Counted from the first letter of the stretch, positions 34,149 to 47,900 are shown. The stretch is DNA of 64,000 bases from Phaseolus vulgaris (GCF_000499845.2 NC_023756.2:47145429-47209428), one strand, 5' to 3'. Notes: a model not told the origin generated them from the letters alone. A program made the numbers and translations.

Positions 34149-35740
34149 GTTGGCTTGAATTTTAAAACTTGAGTTATATATATTCAGAATCAGTTCATCT
34201 GTCACCTTGAGAAAACATATGAACGATATGAACATCAGTAAGAACTGAGGTAATAAGTTTTTACCCATGTGGCCACTATATAACGATATAAATTAATGGC
34301 ACTGTTGGAACAAAATTGCGTCAATCAGCAAATTTTACAAATACACAAATCACATTACATAACCTGCTCCATATATCAGTACCAATGTTCACCAAAACAT
34401 CAAGCATAATCGCATCTTTTACAAATCATGAGTAAATTCTTGACTACAATGCAGTTAAATTGACTCCATATTAACTACCCCACTTGAATTTTACTGCAAC
34501 AAAGACAATCAATGAATCAAGGCTACATGACAAATGCTTGGGGATTTGCTATATCAGGATTTCCATTTTTCGTAGTGGGTAATTAACCTCACAAATGCAG
34601 TTTTTAAGGATATAAGAGTCTGTTTGGTTGAGAAAATATTTTTGAGTTCATTTCCCATTTTCATAAATAATTATATAAAAAAAATGTCCTGTTTTAACTT
34701 TATTTCCTATTTCCAGAAATATGTACACCAATCAATGAAAACAACAACAAAATCTCACCATTTCCCATACAGATGTTTGCAAACATGAAACTAAGTGGAA
34801 AAAGAAGTAGCACTTTTGTATTAATGAAAAAAAAAACAGAAAATAGAAATGAAAACTGTTTTCTTCGATTAAATTGAACCTACTTCTTAAAATTGTTTGT
34901 CCGACACCCCTACAATATGATTGGGTTACTGTCATCTAATTGCTTTACTCATCATACAAGAGGTTTAGAAGTTTACAAAGCTCCAACTTCAACTATTTCA
35001 CCTTGTTCAAAACCCAAAAAACTGAGTTGTTGAATTTCAATATCTGGTTTTTCCATTACAACTCTAGCATGGTCACTTATCTTCTTTGATTTGAATGAAA
35101 AAATAACAAAAACAAAAAATACCACCCAGTGAAAATTGGCATTTCTACATGAATGTAACAAGCAACATTACACGGTACCACATAGCATTACTTGTTAAAA
35201 CTACAACAAGTAGAGACAATTTGAAAACCACACCCCGCAAATGTAAATCATGCCTACAAATTAAACCAATTCAATAACAAGTCCTTTTAAGTTCATTTCA
35301 TGAAAATACCACACTACACAAGCATATAATTGGCAAGGCCATGAAACCCCGCGAATCCTTTTGCAAAATTAACAAAATTAGCTTAGTGAAGTAACATGCA
35401 CAGGAATGCATTCTTGCTCAATTTCAAGTATAGAGTGGAAAAGAATGTTCCGAGTAGACTTTGCAACAGTTATAAGTATGTTCAGAGTTCAATTAAGAAA
35501 TTATAACACAGTACAGTAAAATTCACGCAACCATAAGAAGTGCCACAGAGAAAACAACAACGACCCGTCATAGTTTGAAGCAGAATATGTACCTCGGAAG
35601 CTTCAAAGGACCAAAAAATTCACAGAAAATTTGGTACAAAAAAAAGTGAGGGTGAAAAATGAAGTCTTAGTGGTGAAACACGAAATGGGTATGGATGATG
35701 ATAGATAGAGGGTGGAAGTGGAAGGAGGGAAATGAATGGC
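34149..35740 (-). other. PETs 5' leader with probable 5'-UTR intron
   Basis: No coding frame is convincing here. A good donor on the minus strand (CTTCCGAG then GTACATATTC) at 35594/35593 suggests a non-coding first exon of about 35594-35740 and an intron of about 1.4 kb ending shortly upstream of the ATG at 34148. The acceptor could be the CAAGGTGACAG near 34200-34210. In Arabidopsis the homologous gene also, as I recall, has a leader intron. Transcript data would settle it. Confidence 0.5.
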
Positions 35741-35794
35741 GAGGCTTTAAATCCTTATCTTGAGCCAACAACGTTGCTGTTTCTTGTCTTCGGT

Positions 35795-35930
35795 TCCAAA
35801 TAAACGCTGAAGCTGATCGGCTTCAGCTTCAGCCGAATGAGCCACGCTGATCACTGAGCCGTATGATTGGGCTTCAAGCCCAATTTGATAAGCCCGTGAA
35901 AATTGGGCCTGCAGTTGGGCTTAGCCACTT
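35795..35930 (-). promoter_or_regulatory. Probable PETs promoter with site II palindrome
   Basis: A 19-bp near-perfect palindrome ATTGGGCTTCAAGCCCAAT lies at 35866-35884, and AAATTGGGCCTGCAGTTGGGC at 35900-35920 adds two more TGGGCY elements. Upstream of the leader, at 35797-35832, is another inverted repeat (CGCTGAAGCTGATCGGCTTC, then AGCTTCAGC). The same motif class occurs before METTL5. Confidence 0.6.
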
Positions 35931-35960
35931 AGTACTTGAGAAAAACTGTACTCCGTATTT

Positions 35961-38513
35961 TGTCAACGGAAAAAAGAAAAGTATTCACATTTAAATTTTA
36001 ACAGTATTATTCTATATTGTAATTTATAAAAACATACAAAATTATAAAAGAATTTAGGTAAATAAATAAAAGATTTATAATTTTTTTTGGCAATTTTCAA
36101 AGTAGTTTGAATCAATAAGAGTGCATTTAAATGAGAACTCTTAATTATATGAAAGGGAATTAGGATATTTAATTATAATCATTAAATTAAAATTACCAGT
36201 TCAGATTATGTATTGTTTACAAATTTCACGTAATCTTTTAAAAACATACCTAAAAATAAAGAATACATTAAATTTTTTTAAATATAATTTAAACTGATAA
36301 TTTAAATCTAATGTTTATAATTAAATGTTGATATTCCTCGTAATAATTAGTTTTTTTCAGTTAATAACTTATTAAGTATTTGATTAAAAGCTAAAGAAGT
36401 TTTTTATAATCTCTTAAAAAATGATAAATAAATTAAAACTGATTTCTTCGAAATGGACTAAACCAAGCTGATTTAAAAAGAAAACTATTTTTTTTCTTGA
36501 GAAATCGTAGTCTATTTTTAAGATTAGAAGAGAAATCATGTATAAAGAATAGAATGAAATTATAAATTGTTTATTTGAAAATTAATTTTGATAAAATGTA
36601 ATCTCATGTATAGCAAGGTTATTAAAATCTTAATAATTTATTATGTGAATTAGTATTCCCAAACATGTTACGTAATACTAATTAGTAATAGCAATAATAT
36701 TACTCATAAAAATAGAACTAAATTATTCTCTCTCTTTTTCTTATTTAAAATTGTAGTTCCTTGACTTAGTTGTGTTCATAAACACGTATTATAATGCGTA
36801 AGTTTTTATGTTGAGTGTATATATATTTTAGATTAGATCATTCATTAATTATATAATGAAATCTAAGTATTGTGTTATATTAATATTTTTTGTTTAATTA
36901 AACAAATTAACTTGATTAATTAATTATGTGTTCAATTTTTGTATTTATCCTTCTTCAATAAATATTAAATAGGAACAAAGAGATGGACATTAATTTAGGT
37001 ATGACCTCATATAATTAAATATTAATATGTGATGCCATATTTTCTCTCATGAATCATGATACATATCCAATGCTAAATATAATTATGAATTCAACATTCT
37101 ATATATTAAGATCACGTTTTGGGTATCTGCATTAGGGATTAATAAGAGTTTATCTATAAATAAACTACTCGTCATCAATTATATTTTATTAATTAAAAAA
37201 TTATACATTAAAAAAAACAACATGTAATACATGTCAATGAAAAAAACTAGCATTTCATTCAAATTCAATACAATTTATATTTGAATCCTCCACATATTTA
37301 CTTACCAATAAAAAAAATTAAATATATTATTTACTCTATTAATAAATGCATTTCAAGTTTAACTCATTCTTACAAAATCACAAAAGCAACTCATAAGGTG
37401 AGGTTTATACCAATTTACATACTATGAAATATCATTTTCTCTAGTTGATGTGAAATTTCCAACACACTCTCTCACGTCGAGACCGGTCAACTCGTGCGTG
37501 AGACTATATATTATGGACAGTCTAATAATGGTTCGATAATTGATGTGATAAGTCCAATAAACTCTTGTTATGATAAATTTTAAATGCCTCTAATACCATA
37601 TTAAGAAAAAAAACATTATAAATTTAATGAAATTTACACTTAGTTATATATACTATAAAATGTTTTTATATGTAATAGATAGAACTGAAACATACTAGAA
37701 AATCATAATTATATAGAAAAAAATAGTAAAAATATCACTCACAAAAGGTGTACAAAATAAGTTCTTATGCTACACCTACACGTAATAGAAACAATTAATA
37801 ATATTTAATTTGTCATAGGATTGTATTGGCAACAGTTAATTAGGTGATTTCAAATGTGAAAAGAATACTATATAATAGAAAGAAATAATGCAAGATTAGT
37901 CATGATGTGAACCCAACAACTATATATAGCAGTAAAAAGAATAGAATATGATATCATGATAGAGATAAACTTTCTTAAAAGGAGAACTATGACTGAACCA
38001 ATAAAATTATTTATTTGTCAACCCTTAGTTTTCTCCAATTATAACCAGATTAGCCAACCAAATTAAAGACTAATCTTGTTTATAATAATAATAATATACG
38101 GCTGCATGCATATTCGAAACGTGGGCAAAGAGACAAATGTTAATTACATGGGTTTGATTAGAAACAGAATGTGAAAATACATTTGTCAATGTTTAACTAC
38201 TTGTGAATTTATTCTCTAGTTTTCACTGCTATACTAGGTTTATCTTAATACCTACTACCTAGTGTAGTGTTTGACTAGGTTTCTATATGTACTTGATTAA
38301 GTTTATAATCACTTAAACTCCTATGATTGCAATCTTTATACAGTAATCCCTTTGTTAGAAATAATAACATGGAAATGTAATATTTTATATAATCTAGAAA
38401 CACCAAAGAGAAAAAATAAAAGTTATAAATCAAAATTAGTAGGTGTGTGGAACTAACCAAAAGTCATTTGAAAAATTAAATACTATTTATCAATAAAAAA
38501 ATTAAATAAATGA
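35961..38513. other. AT-rich intergenic DNA
   Basis: A 2.5-kb stretch of very AT-rich DNA without open frames of note. I see no tRNA, LTR pair or clear inverted-repeat element. Confidence 0.5.
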
Positions 38514-39690
38514 GAGTATGGAAAGAGGTGTTAGAATGCAGTATGAAGGTTGGAGGAATCTAAGAACTCAAAGAAATAGTAGGTTAGATTCATTGTGGTG
38601 GAGGGATTTGAAGGATGTTTGGAATTTTGAGAATTGGAAAGATAAGTTTGATGATAACTTCATCTGGGAGGTAGGGAATGGGAGAGGGATTAGTTTGTGG
38701 AAGGATAAATGGGTGGAAATAAGGCTCTTAATGACAAATTTATGAGGTTTTTTTCTATCTGCTCTTGTAGGGAACACAAGTTGTGGTAAGGAATGGAGTG
38801 GAACAACAATCTTGAGTGGTCTTGGAAGATAGGATGGAGAAAGAATTTGTTTGAATGGAAAAGGAATAAAGAGCATATCTATAGATAAGGAGGATTTGTG
38901 GAGTTCGCACTGCTCATGGGAAAGAAAAACATCTCTATAGATAAGGAGGATTTGTGGGTATGGAAAGAAAGCGATACAACAAAGTTTACAATCAAATTTG
39001 CATACAGAATTCTAAAAGGTGAAGTTCAGGGAGATGGTGTTGCTATGTATAAGGGATTTTGGAGGATTAAGGCACAACCATCAACTCATATCACAGCTTG
39101 GAGAGTGTTGAAAAATAAGATTGCGTCTAAAGTGAATTTGGAGAGAAGGGAGATAAGTATGGTAAGTAGTACATGTAGTATGTGTGGGGAGGGAGAGGAA
39201 ACAACAACTTACCTTTTTTGTACTTGCAGAGTAGCATGGCTTGTTTAGTCTAAGTGTTGATGTTGATGAAGTTGTCAATCAGATTTGGAGTGGTATGTGG
39301 ATAGTAGTGGGAGGAGAATTGTGGAAATAGAGGAATAAGAAGATTTTTAAAAATGGTTGTATAAACCACATTGAAATTTTCACAACAGTGCAATTGAAGG
39401 TATGGTCATGAGTAAATTTGAAAGTACGCTTAGCTTGGTTTTCTTACTCAGATTGGTGTCTCAAGTTGTTGGTATGTATGAAATCTATCAAAAAATATTA
39501 GGCGAATGACAAATGTGGTTAGGTAAGGAGGAAAGTAGTGTCTAAGGTACTATAGTGTTTTCTTGAGGAATTAGGTTGTTCAGTTGACTTGAGAAGCTTT
39601 GCTTTCTAAGTGTATTTTTGGTAAGAAGACTTAGTTCTGTTTTCTTGTATAAAGGTTGAGTATTTCAAAAATACAATAATGGAAAGCTTT
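38514..39690 (+). mobile_element. L1-type LINE, 5'-truncated, ORF2 C-terminus with lesions
   Basis: Plus-strand pieces include SLWWRDLKDVWNFENWKDKF and DNFIWEVGNGRGISLWKDKW (38518-38745), then DLWVWKESDTTKFTIKFAYR and TCSMCGEGEETTTYLFCTCR (38898-39248). They line up in order with residues of about 900 to 1120 of the intact L1 ORF2. Stops and a short internal duplication (AGATAAGGAGGATTTGTGG at about 38885 and 38940) break the frame. The 3' tail TTGTATAAAGGTTGAGTATT ends near 39670. Confidence 0.85.
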
Positions 39691-40390
39691 TAAAATTTAG
39701 AAACAAAAAAATAAGTTTTAGGAAAAAATTATTAACCCTCTAAATTATTATTTTTTTAAACCCTCATGAAAAGAAAACAAATAGCATTTATAACTAAAAT
39801 CTACCATAACTTAAGACAAATAAATTCTTCCACACGTAAATTTCTCTAGAAGAAATAGACTATCAAGATATTATTTATCATGGAAAAAAATCTTGAAATT
39901 TACTTCACTCACAACTCATTAGTTTTTTAATATTTCCTATATGTCACTCTCAAAATACTTAATAATATAAAGTATTCATAATACTTCTTTTACTAATAGA
40001 CATTTTTTTCAACTAATCCACTTTGTTTTGTAATTAATCACATCGGGCCACAAGGCTCTTTGAAAATGTTCAAAACTTTCTTTGATACTTTTTCAAAAAA
40101 AGAGAAGCATAGAGACAAACATGATGATACCACTATTTTGAACCCATTGACAATATTGCATCTAGCGTCAATTATAGGATCCAAAAATTACATGGTTTTG
40201 ATCTTATGGACAAACCAAGGAACTTAGAGGAATACATTTCCTGAATTGAAATGCAAAAAGTTTGATGTTCAAGAAAATTATTCTCCAAAAATAGTGTATC
40301 CACTCAATAGTGTTTTTTTTTTTATCAATAAAGAATAAATAAAATAAAATAGTGTGTTATCAGTAACATATTGTTGAAAAGTTAGGCACT
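39691..40390. other. AT-rich spacer
   Basis: No gene recognised. TTTTTTTTTTTTATCAATAAAG at about 40313-40334 looks like the minus-strand end of another LINE tail. Confidence 0.4.
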
Positions 40391-40940
40391 TATAAATTTT
40401 AATTGTTGATTAAGTTATGACTCAACCCTAATTTGAGAAGTTTATATATTTTTGAATAATGAGATTAATGAAGTCATTTGATCTCAACTTTGTGTTAATT
40501 TCATAAAATTAAGGAAAGATGGATCAAAGGGCTAGAGGATGAATATAGAGATTTTAGAAATAGAAAACAAGGCTTGGACATTCAAGAAGCTCACTCAAGC
40601 GAGCTAGTCTCGCCTAGGCGAGAATTTTCCAAAGGCTAACCTTGTTCCAGTGCCAAACTCGCTCATGCTTGCCCAAGTGCTAAGAGCCCAAGTGTGAATG
40701 CTCCAGAGACCAAGCTTTGTTCTAGTGCCAAGCTCGCCCAAGTGCTTAGGTTTGCCCAAGTGAGAATGCTCCTGAGAGAATGAATTTTGAAAGGGGTGTT
40801 CTCGGGTCTAATCTCGCATAAGCGAGCGAGATGGACGTGCTTGCTCTTGGGTTGAATCTCGCTTTGCTATGGAACTCTCTCAGTTTTTTCAATTTGAATA
40901 AATTTGGTAGCTCTTTGTCGTAATTCATCTAAGTTTGCAA
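40391..40940. repeat. Region with repeated GCTCGCC and CAAGCGAG words, retroelement-derived
   Basis: Motifs such as CTCAAGCGAGCTAGTCTCGCC and TAGGCGAG (about 40593-40625), CTCGCCCAAGTG (about 40733) and CTCGCATAAGCGAGCGAG (about 40814) recur within 280 bp. It adjoins a gypsy gag remnant on the right, so it is probably internal or LTR sequence of that element. Confidence 0.4.
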
Positions 40941-41812
40941 TCGATTTCTTACAAAGGTTATCCGGGAAAGGTCTCGGCTTTAACGCGATGACCATGTGGT
41001 GCATTGCCACTTCAGAACTATTTTAGATATTGAGGGCGACTTGCTTCAACTACTCCATGAATGCAGATATCGACTTTATTTTTTCTTGCCTTATTTTGAC
41101 TAGTGCGATCAACATCAGGTGATGTGACCTGCTAATGGTAAACTGTGTTCCAAACTTGGTGACCAAAGTTTTGAAGCAACTGATCAAGTTTGGTGGGAGA
41201 CATGCAAATCAACTTAGGGTGACTCCTTTTAGGGAGGTCGGGAAGACTCTGAACAAAATTGTGTCCTCAAAAGTTTATAAACTAATTTGTGTAACATAGG
41301 CATCAACATGCTCACCGGGGTTGGTAGCACCATCATACTTGTCTAGCGCATGACTTTTCCAATTTCTTAGGAGAAAAGGCTTCCATTATGTTTTCTGTGA
41401 AGGAGTGTCGTCAGGATGACGTACTGAGGGTATTCATTAAAGTAGACGCTTTGGTGTACACGTGTTGGAAGTTGTTAACCCCTTGTGTCCTCTGTTGGGT
41501 ATGCAGATTAGACCTATTGGGTCACGAGGTTCCTTAGTGGGTACAGGAACTATCCCTCTACTCTCGAGTTTTTGTCTCATCCATGTGTTCTTTATTCTCA
41601 ACGCATTTATCCTTTGCATTCTTCTATTCAGTGTTTCTAACTTTTTCCTAAGTTTTACCATCAACATTATTGGATCATCGTGATGGTTCTCAATTCCTTT
41701 CGGAATACGTCTATTGTCACCCATCATGTTTCGCATGGTTACCATGTGACTTCTTTGCTAGGTTTTTTCTGACTCCACGTTGAGTGCCAAAATATAATTG
41801 TAGAACCAAATC
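40941..41812 (-). mobile_element. Decayed Ty3/gypsy (Tat/Ogre-like) gag region with primer-site trace
   Basis: Minus-strand pieces give KYDGATNPGEHVDAYVTQIS, FRVFPTSLKGVTLS, LVTKFGTQFTISRSHHLM and VAMHHMVIALKPRPF, the typical gypsy gag capsid region, with several stops. Upstream, 41437-41745 gives a basic helical stretch (KLRKKLETLNRRMQRINALR). At 41785-41802 the minus strand reads TTTTGGCACTCAACGTGG, close to a Lys-tRNA primer site. The 5' LTR would begin beyond about 41811, but its outer end is not clear. Confidence 0.75.
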
Positions 41813-42936
41813 AACTTGTAAAACTCTTGTGTTATAGGTGCTGATCTATGGTTTGTGGACTCCTACTTATACGAATGACTATAACAAACCCAAATAAATC
41901 TTAATGTCCTTTTAATCGTAGATTATTTATCATATTATATTTGCTAATTACATAATTAAAATTCAATTTTAATTATAACATGTTCTTTAAAAGTATTTCC
42001 AAGATGTGGAGACCCTGATAATAGTATCTCATATATTTAGATATCTAGATAGTACATTCCCATTATAATCCAAAAACTAATCAAGAGAATCATACCCCTT
42101 TTTCAAAATCTCCATTAAAAAATGCCAAACAAAACCTTATATATTCCTCAATGTTATGTCAACCATTTCATTGAACACTAACACACGATCAATCAAGTAT
42201 ATGTTAATTGGGCAGAAACACAGCTTAAGAATATCATATTAGCTTTCCTAACTCCTTTTTAAGTTTCATTAAGGAAAAAATTTGTGACAATGAAATAAAC
42301 TTAAGAACTATTTTTTTATTTATTTTATCCATAGAAGGCATGTTTTTATCTTCCGTGAAACACAGGGGCATATTATAATTGAAGCAGCATGCCTAATAAT
42401 TAAAGTAAAATTAAGTGAACCATGTGTGAAACTCTGAATAATAATTTGAACATTGAGGGAAATGACATCATGGGTATGGTTGAGATTGTGTTTATAAATT
42501 AAGTGTAAGTACCAAATTGTTGTTTAAAATAAGGTTGATGAGAAGTGATTGTTGTATAAAAAAAGAACCAAATTAATCTGAGAGAAGAAAATCTGGATGA
42601 CACGTGAAAAGGACAGAGTATCTGTCATGTCATGCATGACCGAATGTGGCTGTTCCATGAGTCAATACTTTCGACAATTTTATTTCACACTTTTCATACA
42701 AAAACCAAAAAAAAAAAAAAATTCAAATTATGTATCTACACATGTCTACGTAAAGAGATGATGAAGAAAAATAATCAAGAACTCCAGAAAAATGGAATGT
42801 TAAATGTAATGATAATTTATATTCCCTGTGTCTCTGATTGCATGCCACAAATCAACCTAATTTTTTTTCTTGAAAAATAATTAGACTTATTCTTCGAAAT
42901 GTAAAAATCAACAAAATAGATTTGATCCTTTTTAAC

Positions 42937-42980
<44 letters not shown>

Positions 42981-43101
42981 GATGATCAGATAATCGAATC
43001 TCTACTAATACATTTAAAAAAAACTATAATTATTCACTAAAGATGTAGGGTAGATATGTTTGGACATTTTCTTTAAGAACTTTCACAAAAGAATATAAAA
43101 A

Positions 43102-43132
<31 letters not shown>

Positions 43133-43295
43133 TGAACAAGTTTCTATAGAATTTTAATATTTTGAGAAATTAATTCATCTGATTTTTCTTCTTCTTTCTA
43201 TTTTTAAATAATTTTATAGATTTCGATTCAAGCATCAAACAAGCAGCAACAAATAATAAATAATGCAGTTTACTTTTCTAGGAGAACACCGATCA
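41813..43295. other. AT-rich DNA with (AT)n runs
   Basis: The left 150 bp may be LTR sequence of the preceding element. (AT)n microsatellites lie at 42941-42977 and 43107-43132. An A run is at 42707-42720. No gene recognised. Confidence 0.5.
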
Positions 43296-43870
43296 CTATA
43301 ACAAAATCATTGAATGAATTTTAAATTTGGTAGAAAAAGTTTGATAGCTAATTAGATACCAATTTATAAATTATTTATGAATAATAGAAACTAATTTAGA
43401 AATCAATAATTTTATTAATTTTTAATTTAATCATTATAGTAATTAATTATTTTTTATCTTTAAAATTGATTTTTATTTAATTATTTTTTTCAGTGAATAT
43501 TTAATTGTTATTTTTTATTTTTAGAAAAATACTTATTTTTCAATAAATTTGAAGTGAAGCTGGTGGTTAAAATGTGCACACTAAAAAATATTAATGAATA
43601 AAAATTAATTTTAAAAAAATAATTAATTATTATATTAATTAAGTTAGATATTGAAAAAATTATTGATATATAAAATAGTTTCTATTATTAATAAATAATT
43701 TTTAAATTAATATTTAATTAGTTATCAAAATTTTAATTAACTATTTATAAATAATAAAAATATTTTAAATATTAATAATTATTTTAATTTTTAAACTAAT
43801 TTTTAATTTAGTTAATATAATAATAGTTTTTATTTAAAATTAATTTTTATTTAGTAATTTTCAGAATTAA
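43296..43870. repeat. Possible decayed CACTA-type MITE relatives
   Basis: CACTATAACAAAATCATTGAAT at 43296 and following text (AACTAATTTAGAAATC, TTTTAATTTAATCATTATAG) resemble the fold-back elements at 49154-49516 and 53138-53345, but termini are not preserved. Confidence 0.35.
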
Positions 43871-44339
43871 TTGTATAGAGAAGAAATGTAAAGAATCGAA
43901 GATTTTGAGGATTGTCCAAATTCTTGGGAAGATACAATTAAGAAACATGATGAAATAAAATATAATAAAGAGAAATGTTAATTATACTTATATATCAATG
44001 TCTGAGAGACAAATAAATAATGTAATATAAAATAACATATTACAGCTTTTGGTAGCATTATGAATTAAATATTATGGTGTTAAGCTAAGCACTGTACTTG
44101 TGCCATTGAATCCTTCCAGCATATATCTTGTCAAAATTAAACTAAGCAAATTAATAAAACTTTAACTGAAATATAAAAACCCTAATTCAAAGGCTCTCTA
44201 AACATATGATTGAGCCATAAAATAATGCAAACAGACGCTGCTCACTCCTAATCAATACAGCACACACACAACATATGAAATTAGAGATGGAACATTGTTT
44301 AATCAAACTTCACATTTAGAAGATCAGAAAAATTAACTC

Positions 44340-44990
44340 TATATTGAAATTTTTACCATAGTGTAATTGAAGATATAGTCACGGATGAACTCCAAAATAA
44401 TCTTTGGAATAAGTTTTTCCTATTCTGATTGTTGTCTTTAACATACCTCCAAAACAGTCTTTGGAGTAAGTTTTTCGTATTCTGATTGTTGTCTTTAACC
44501 TTTGGTATGTATCTGTTAAAAAATATTACGTGGTTCTTTTGAATTGTGGGATTTTTTACTGTTGTCAGTTGTCAGCTTTGCTCCTCTGTTTTATGTGTTA
44601 CGGTCTGTGTAAGGAGTTTTGAGAAATGGTTCTTGTTGGGTATGAAACCAGGACCAATTGGGTTGGGCTGAGTAAACACCATGTTTTAGTGAGTGAGCTT
44701 AATCATTGTGTCCCTTCTATAATCTCTATTTAAAGAGATCATTGTACTTGTAATTGGGGTGCAACAACATAGAATGAAAACCTAATAGTTGCTCGTGTGG
44801 ATGTAGGTTGCAGTTAGCGACCGAACTACGTTAAATCTTATGTCATTTATTTTTCTACAGTTGATTGGTGATTGTGTGTTGCTTTCGCGTGCATTTTTTC
44901 CATCAGTTCTGACTATCTTTATATAAAGGTTGATATCTCCCTGAAATACCTCCATTTTATTAATTCGTTTTTTCTCGATAAAAAAAAATA
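44340..44990 (+). mobile_element. L1-type LINE 3' end, interrupted by a solo LTR
   Basis: CATAGTGTAATTGAAGATAT, GTTTTTCCTATTCTGATTG and a tail ATATAAAGGTTGATATCTCC with a final TCGATAAAAAAAA match other LINE 3' ends here. A piece of about 57 bp is tandemly doubled at about 44388-44500. The solo LTR at 44634-44905 splits it. Confidence 0.75.
44634..44905. repeat. Solo LTR, 272 bp, with GTTCT target duplication
   Basis: Starts TGTTGGGTATG and ends TTTCCATCA. GTTCT is present on both sides (44629-44633 and 44906-44910). A TATA-like CTATTTAAAG at about 44727 suggests transcription in the plus direction. No internal retroelement sequence remains, so it arose by LTR-LTR recombination. It looks copia-type, but this is not proved. 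Confidence 0.85.
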
Positions 44991-47900
44991 AGAAAAATGA
45001 AGTGTATCAGGAAAATGATATCCAAGATAGATTATAAGAAGCCTAGGGGATGTTGGTTTTGTGAGACAAGAAGGACCTATGATATTAATAGTGCTTCATT
45101 TCCAAGTAATAAGTGGGACTTATGAACATTTTTATAATGAAGAATTTGTATCTAAAGGCAAAGGCAAGTGTTGAATTTTGCAGTTTTGTGTGCACATGTA
45201 GGTCAGGACCATTCCTTGAAGTTTCCCAGGTCCCAGTACAGTTGTGCTGAATATATTATTTTTATGGATGCTGTTCATACACACTTCTTCTACTTTTATT
45301 TTATTCTCACAAAATCTTCTGCCAAACCAAAATATGGATTACATTTCCACAAAATATTTTCTAAGCATCTTAACAAAAGATATCTACAAACTATAAGGTA
45401 TCCACAAATTAATCAATTATGCATTTTAATTATGGGGCACACACACTCTTAGTTGTATTTTATCTTTCTCTATGCACTTATTTTAAAATTAAAAAGAGGA
45501 AAATACTCTATTGTCCTATAATTTATAACATTTTTCTTCTTATTATTATTAAATATTAAATATATTTTTCCTTTCTATATTTTCATTTTCATGTAAAATT
45601 GATTTTTAGACCGAATATTTATACTATTAAAATAAATACTTACTAATCTTTTTATAATTAAAAATTTATAATTTAAATTAGAAACAAAATTAATTTCACA
45701 TTATAATAAAAAATATATATTTAATCTTATTATTAATTTCACATCCAAGTTTGTGACAGAAAATGTATGGTTAACAGCACCTTGTTGTGACAGAAATAAA
45801 AATGTGAGGTTTCTATTTTATAGAATCCACCAATTAAAAGCATACATTTTTTACTCATGCAAGATTTTGTGGATAATATATTCTTATTGAAAACAAAATG
45901 AGAAATCTTAAAAGTTGAGAGATTCCTAGTTTCTAGCTACTTTTATCGAGAAATCATTGGCTTCGTGATTAAACCATCCCCATCGAAACGAAGAATGATA
46001 GTGAAATCCATTAATCACATGATTAATATAATATTGTTAATTCGGATTTCCAACAAAAATGACTCATTTCCTCTTACTTATTATCAATATATCATTCTGT
46101 TTTCCCTCAAAAATAAATTAAATTTTTATCTATAGTTTCTAAATACTTATAATAAAGAAATTATTAAAATAAGTTTTTACTAAAAAAAATTATATAATAA
46201 ATAAATTTTTAGCGTAAAATATATTATAATTATAATATTATAACATTCACATCCACGATGATTCAGTATGAAATATTTTAACATCTTAATCCATATTAGA
46301 ATTTGACACGTAAAAAAAACTAATAATGATCCATTTTAATAGTTTTTACTACAAGTATTCAAGAGATTTAAAGTTAAACGAAAATCAATCTTGCATGAAA
46401 GTATATGAAAAAAATATATTTGACTTAAAAATGAATTTGAAAACCACAAGTATACTAAAAATAATTCCATACTATTTTTTTCAATAACAAAAAAAATTAA
46501 TAAATTAGAAATATAGAGATATTCCAACTCCTTTAAAAAACATATAATGTTGAATAGACAAATTACCCTTATGTGTGCTAGTGTATAATAAAGGTTTATT
46601 TTGAAATATATAATATTTTTTTATTCCATGGCATTGTTTCTAAAAATATAGCATATACATAGGTAAGAATGAAAGGGGTGCAAAATTGAATCCTAAAGGG
46701 TAAGTGTTAAGTGAATAGTTAAAGTCATTGGCTTGAGCATGATGAGAGGTAGGCACAAGTCCCCGTGTGTGTAATCTGAAAAAAGAAATGAGAATCTGAT
46801 ATAATAAGAGATTGTGGATTTGAAACTTGTGGTGGTGGCACCTTTAGCTTGGGTTGTCATATTAATATAGAGCAATTTGGAAGGAATCCTATAGCTGTAA
46901 GGGTTTTGCATGTGCCCTCAAATCTACAGTAGATACCATATATTCCCTACATATCTCTTCCCACTTCCTTTTCTCCTTCTTTTCCTTTTTCTTATTTCTA
47001 CAACAAACCCTATTCCTAACATAGAGAATCATAATCCTGTGTTTTCTTCTCAATTTTGTTCATATGATCATTATCTCAATGAGGTTCTTATCATCCAAAA
47101 ATTTCTTTCCTTATTGTTTTCTTTTCCTTATTGTTTTCTTTTCTTTTGAATGATTCAAAATTAAGTAACACAATGAGTTAATTTAGTTTCAGTTTTATTA
47201 TCAACAAAAAATAAATAAGTAAAATGGGACATTTAAGAAGTATATCAACCCTTATACAAAAGTTCAAAAACAACTAACATGCTTCTATAACACACCCACC
47301 TTAAATGAGTTAACTTAGTATGTTTGTCCAAGTTTATTCAAAGCAATTAGGATAAATTGATTGTTTGATAATGATTATGTTCTAGATAAGTAGAAATTAC
47401 CAACAAATAGGTATTAGTATATATTAAAATAAATATTATTTTAATAATTTGATGTAATAATAATGAAGATAATAATAGTAATAATAAATATAAATATATA
47501 TTAATATAAAATAAAATAAAAATATTAATTAAATAATCTAATTAATATTATTAATAGCATCTTTATGGTGTATTGGTGGGTTATAGTGCACTCATAAGAC
47601 TTGGTTTTAATTCCATGATACACCAAAGATTAATAATAATAATAAAAAAATGTATTAATAAATAATAATAATAATGGTAAAACATTAATAAATAAATAAT
47701 AAATAATAGTTATTTTAATGAAACTTGCCAATGGAATTTTGACCTTTTCTTTTTCATCAGAAATTACACTATCCACTATTTTATGTATAGGTAAAATCAA
47801 TTTTTTTTATAATATACTAAATCCATGTATTATTGTATTAACACCAAAAAATTTAGTAACTTTTCTATCAGTATATTTCAGAGAATGGCATTTTTTTTCC

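Noticed and set aside
34149..34268. 40 extra N-terminal residues for PETs (hydrophobic, starting MGKNLLPQ)
   Set aside because: They precede [10 protein letters not shown], which fits the conserved start of plant PETs; the extension is leader or intron.
42941..43132. (AT)n runs as a possible origin or matrix attachment site
   Set aside because: Simple microsatellites; nothing else supports a function.
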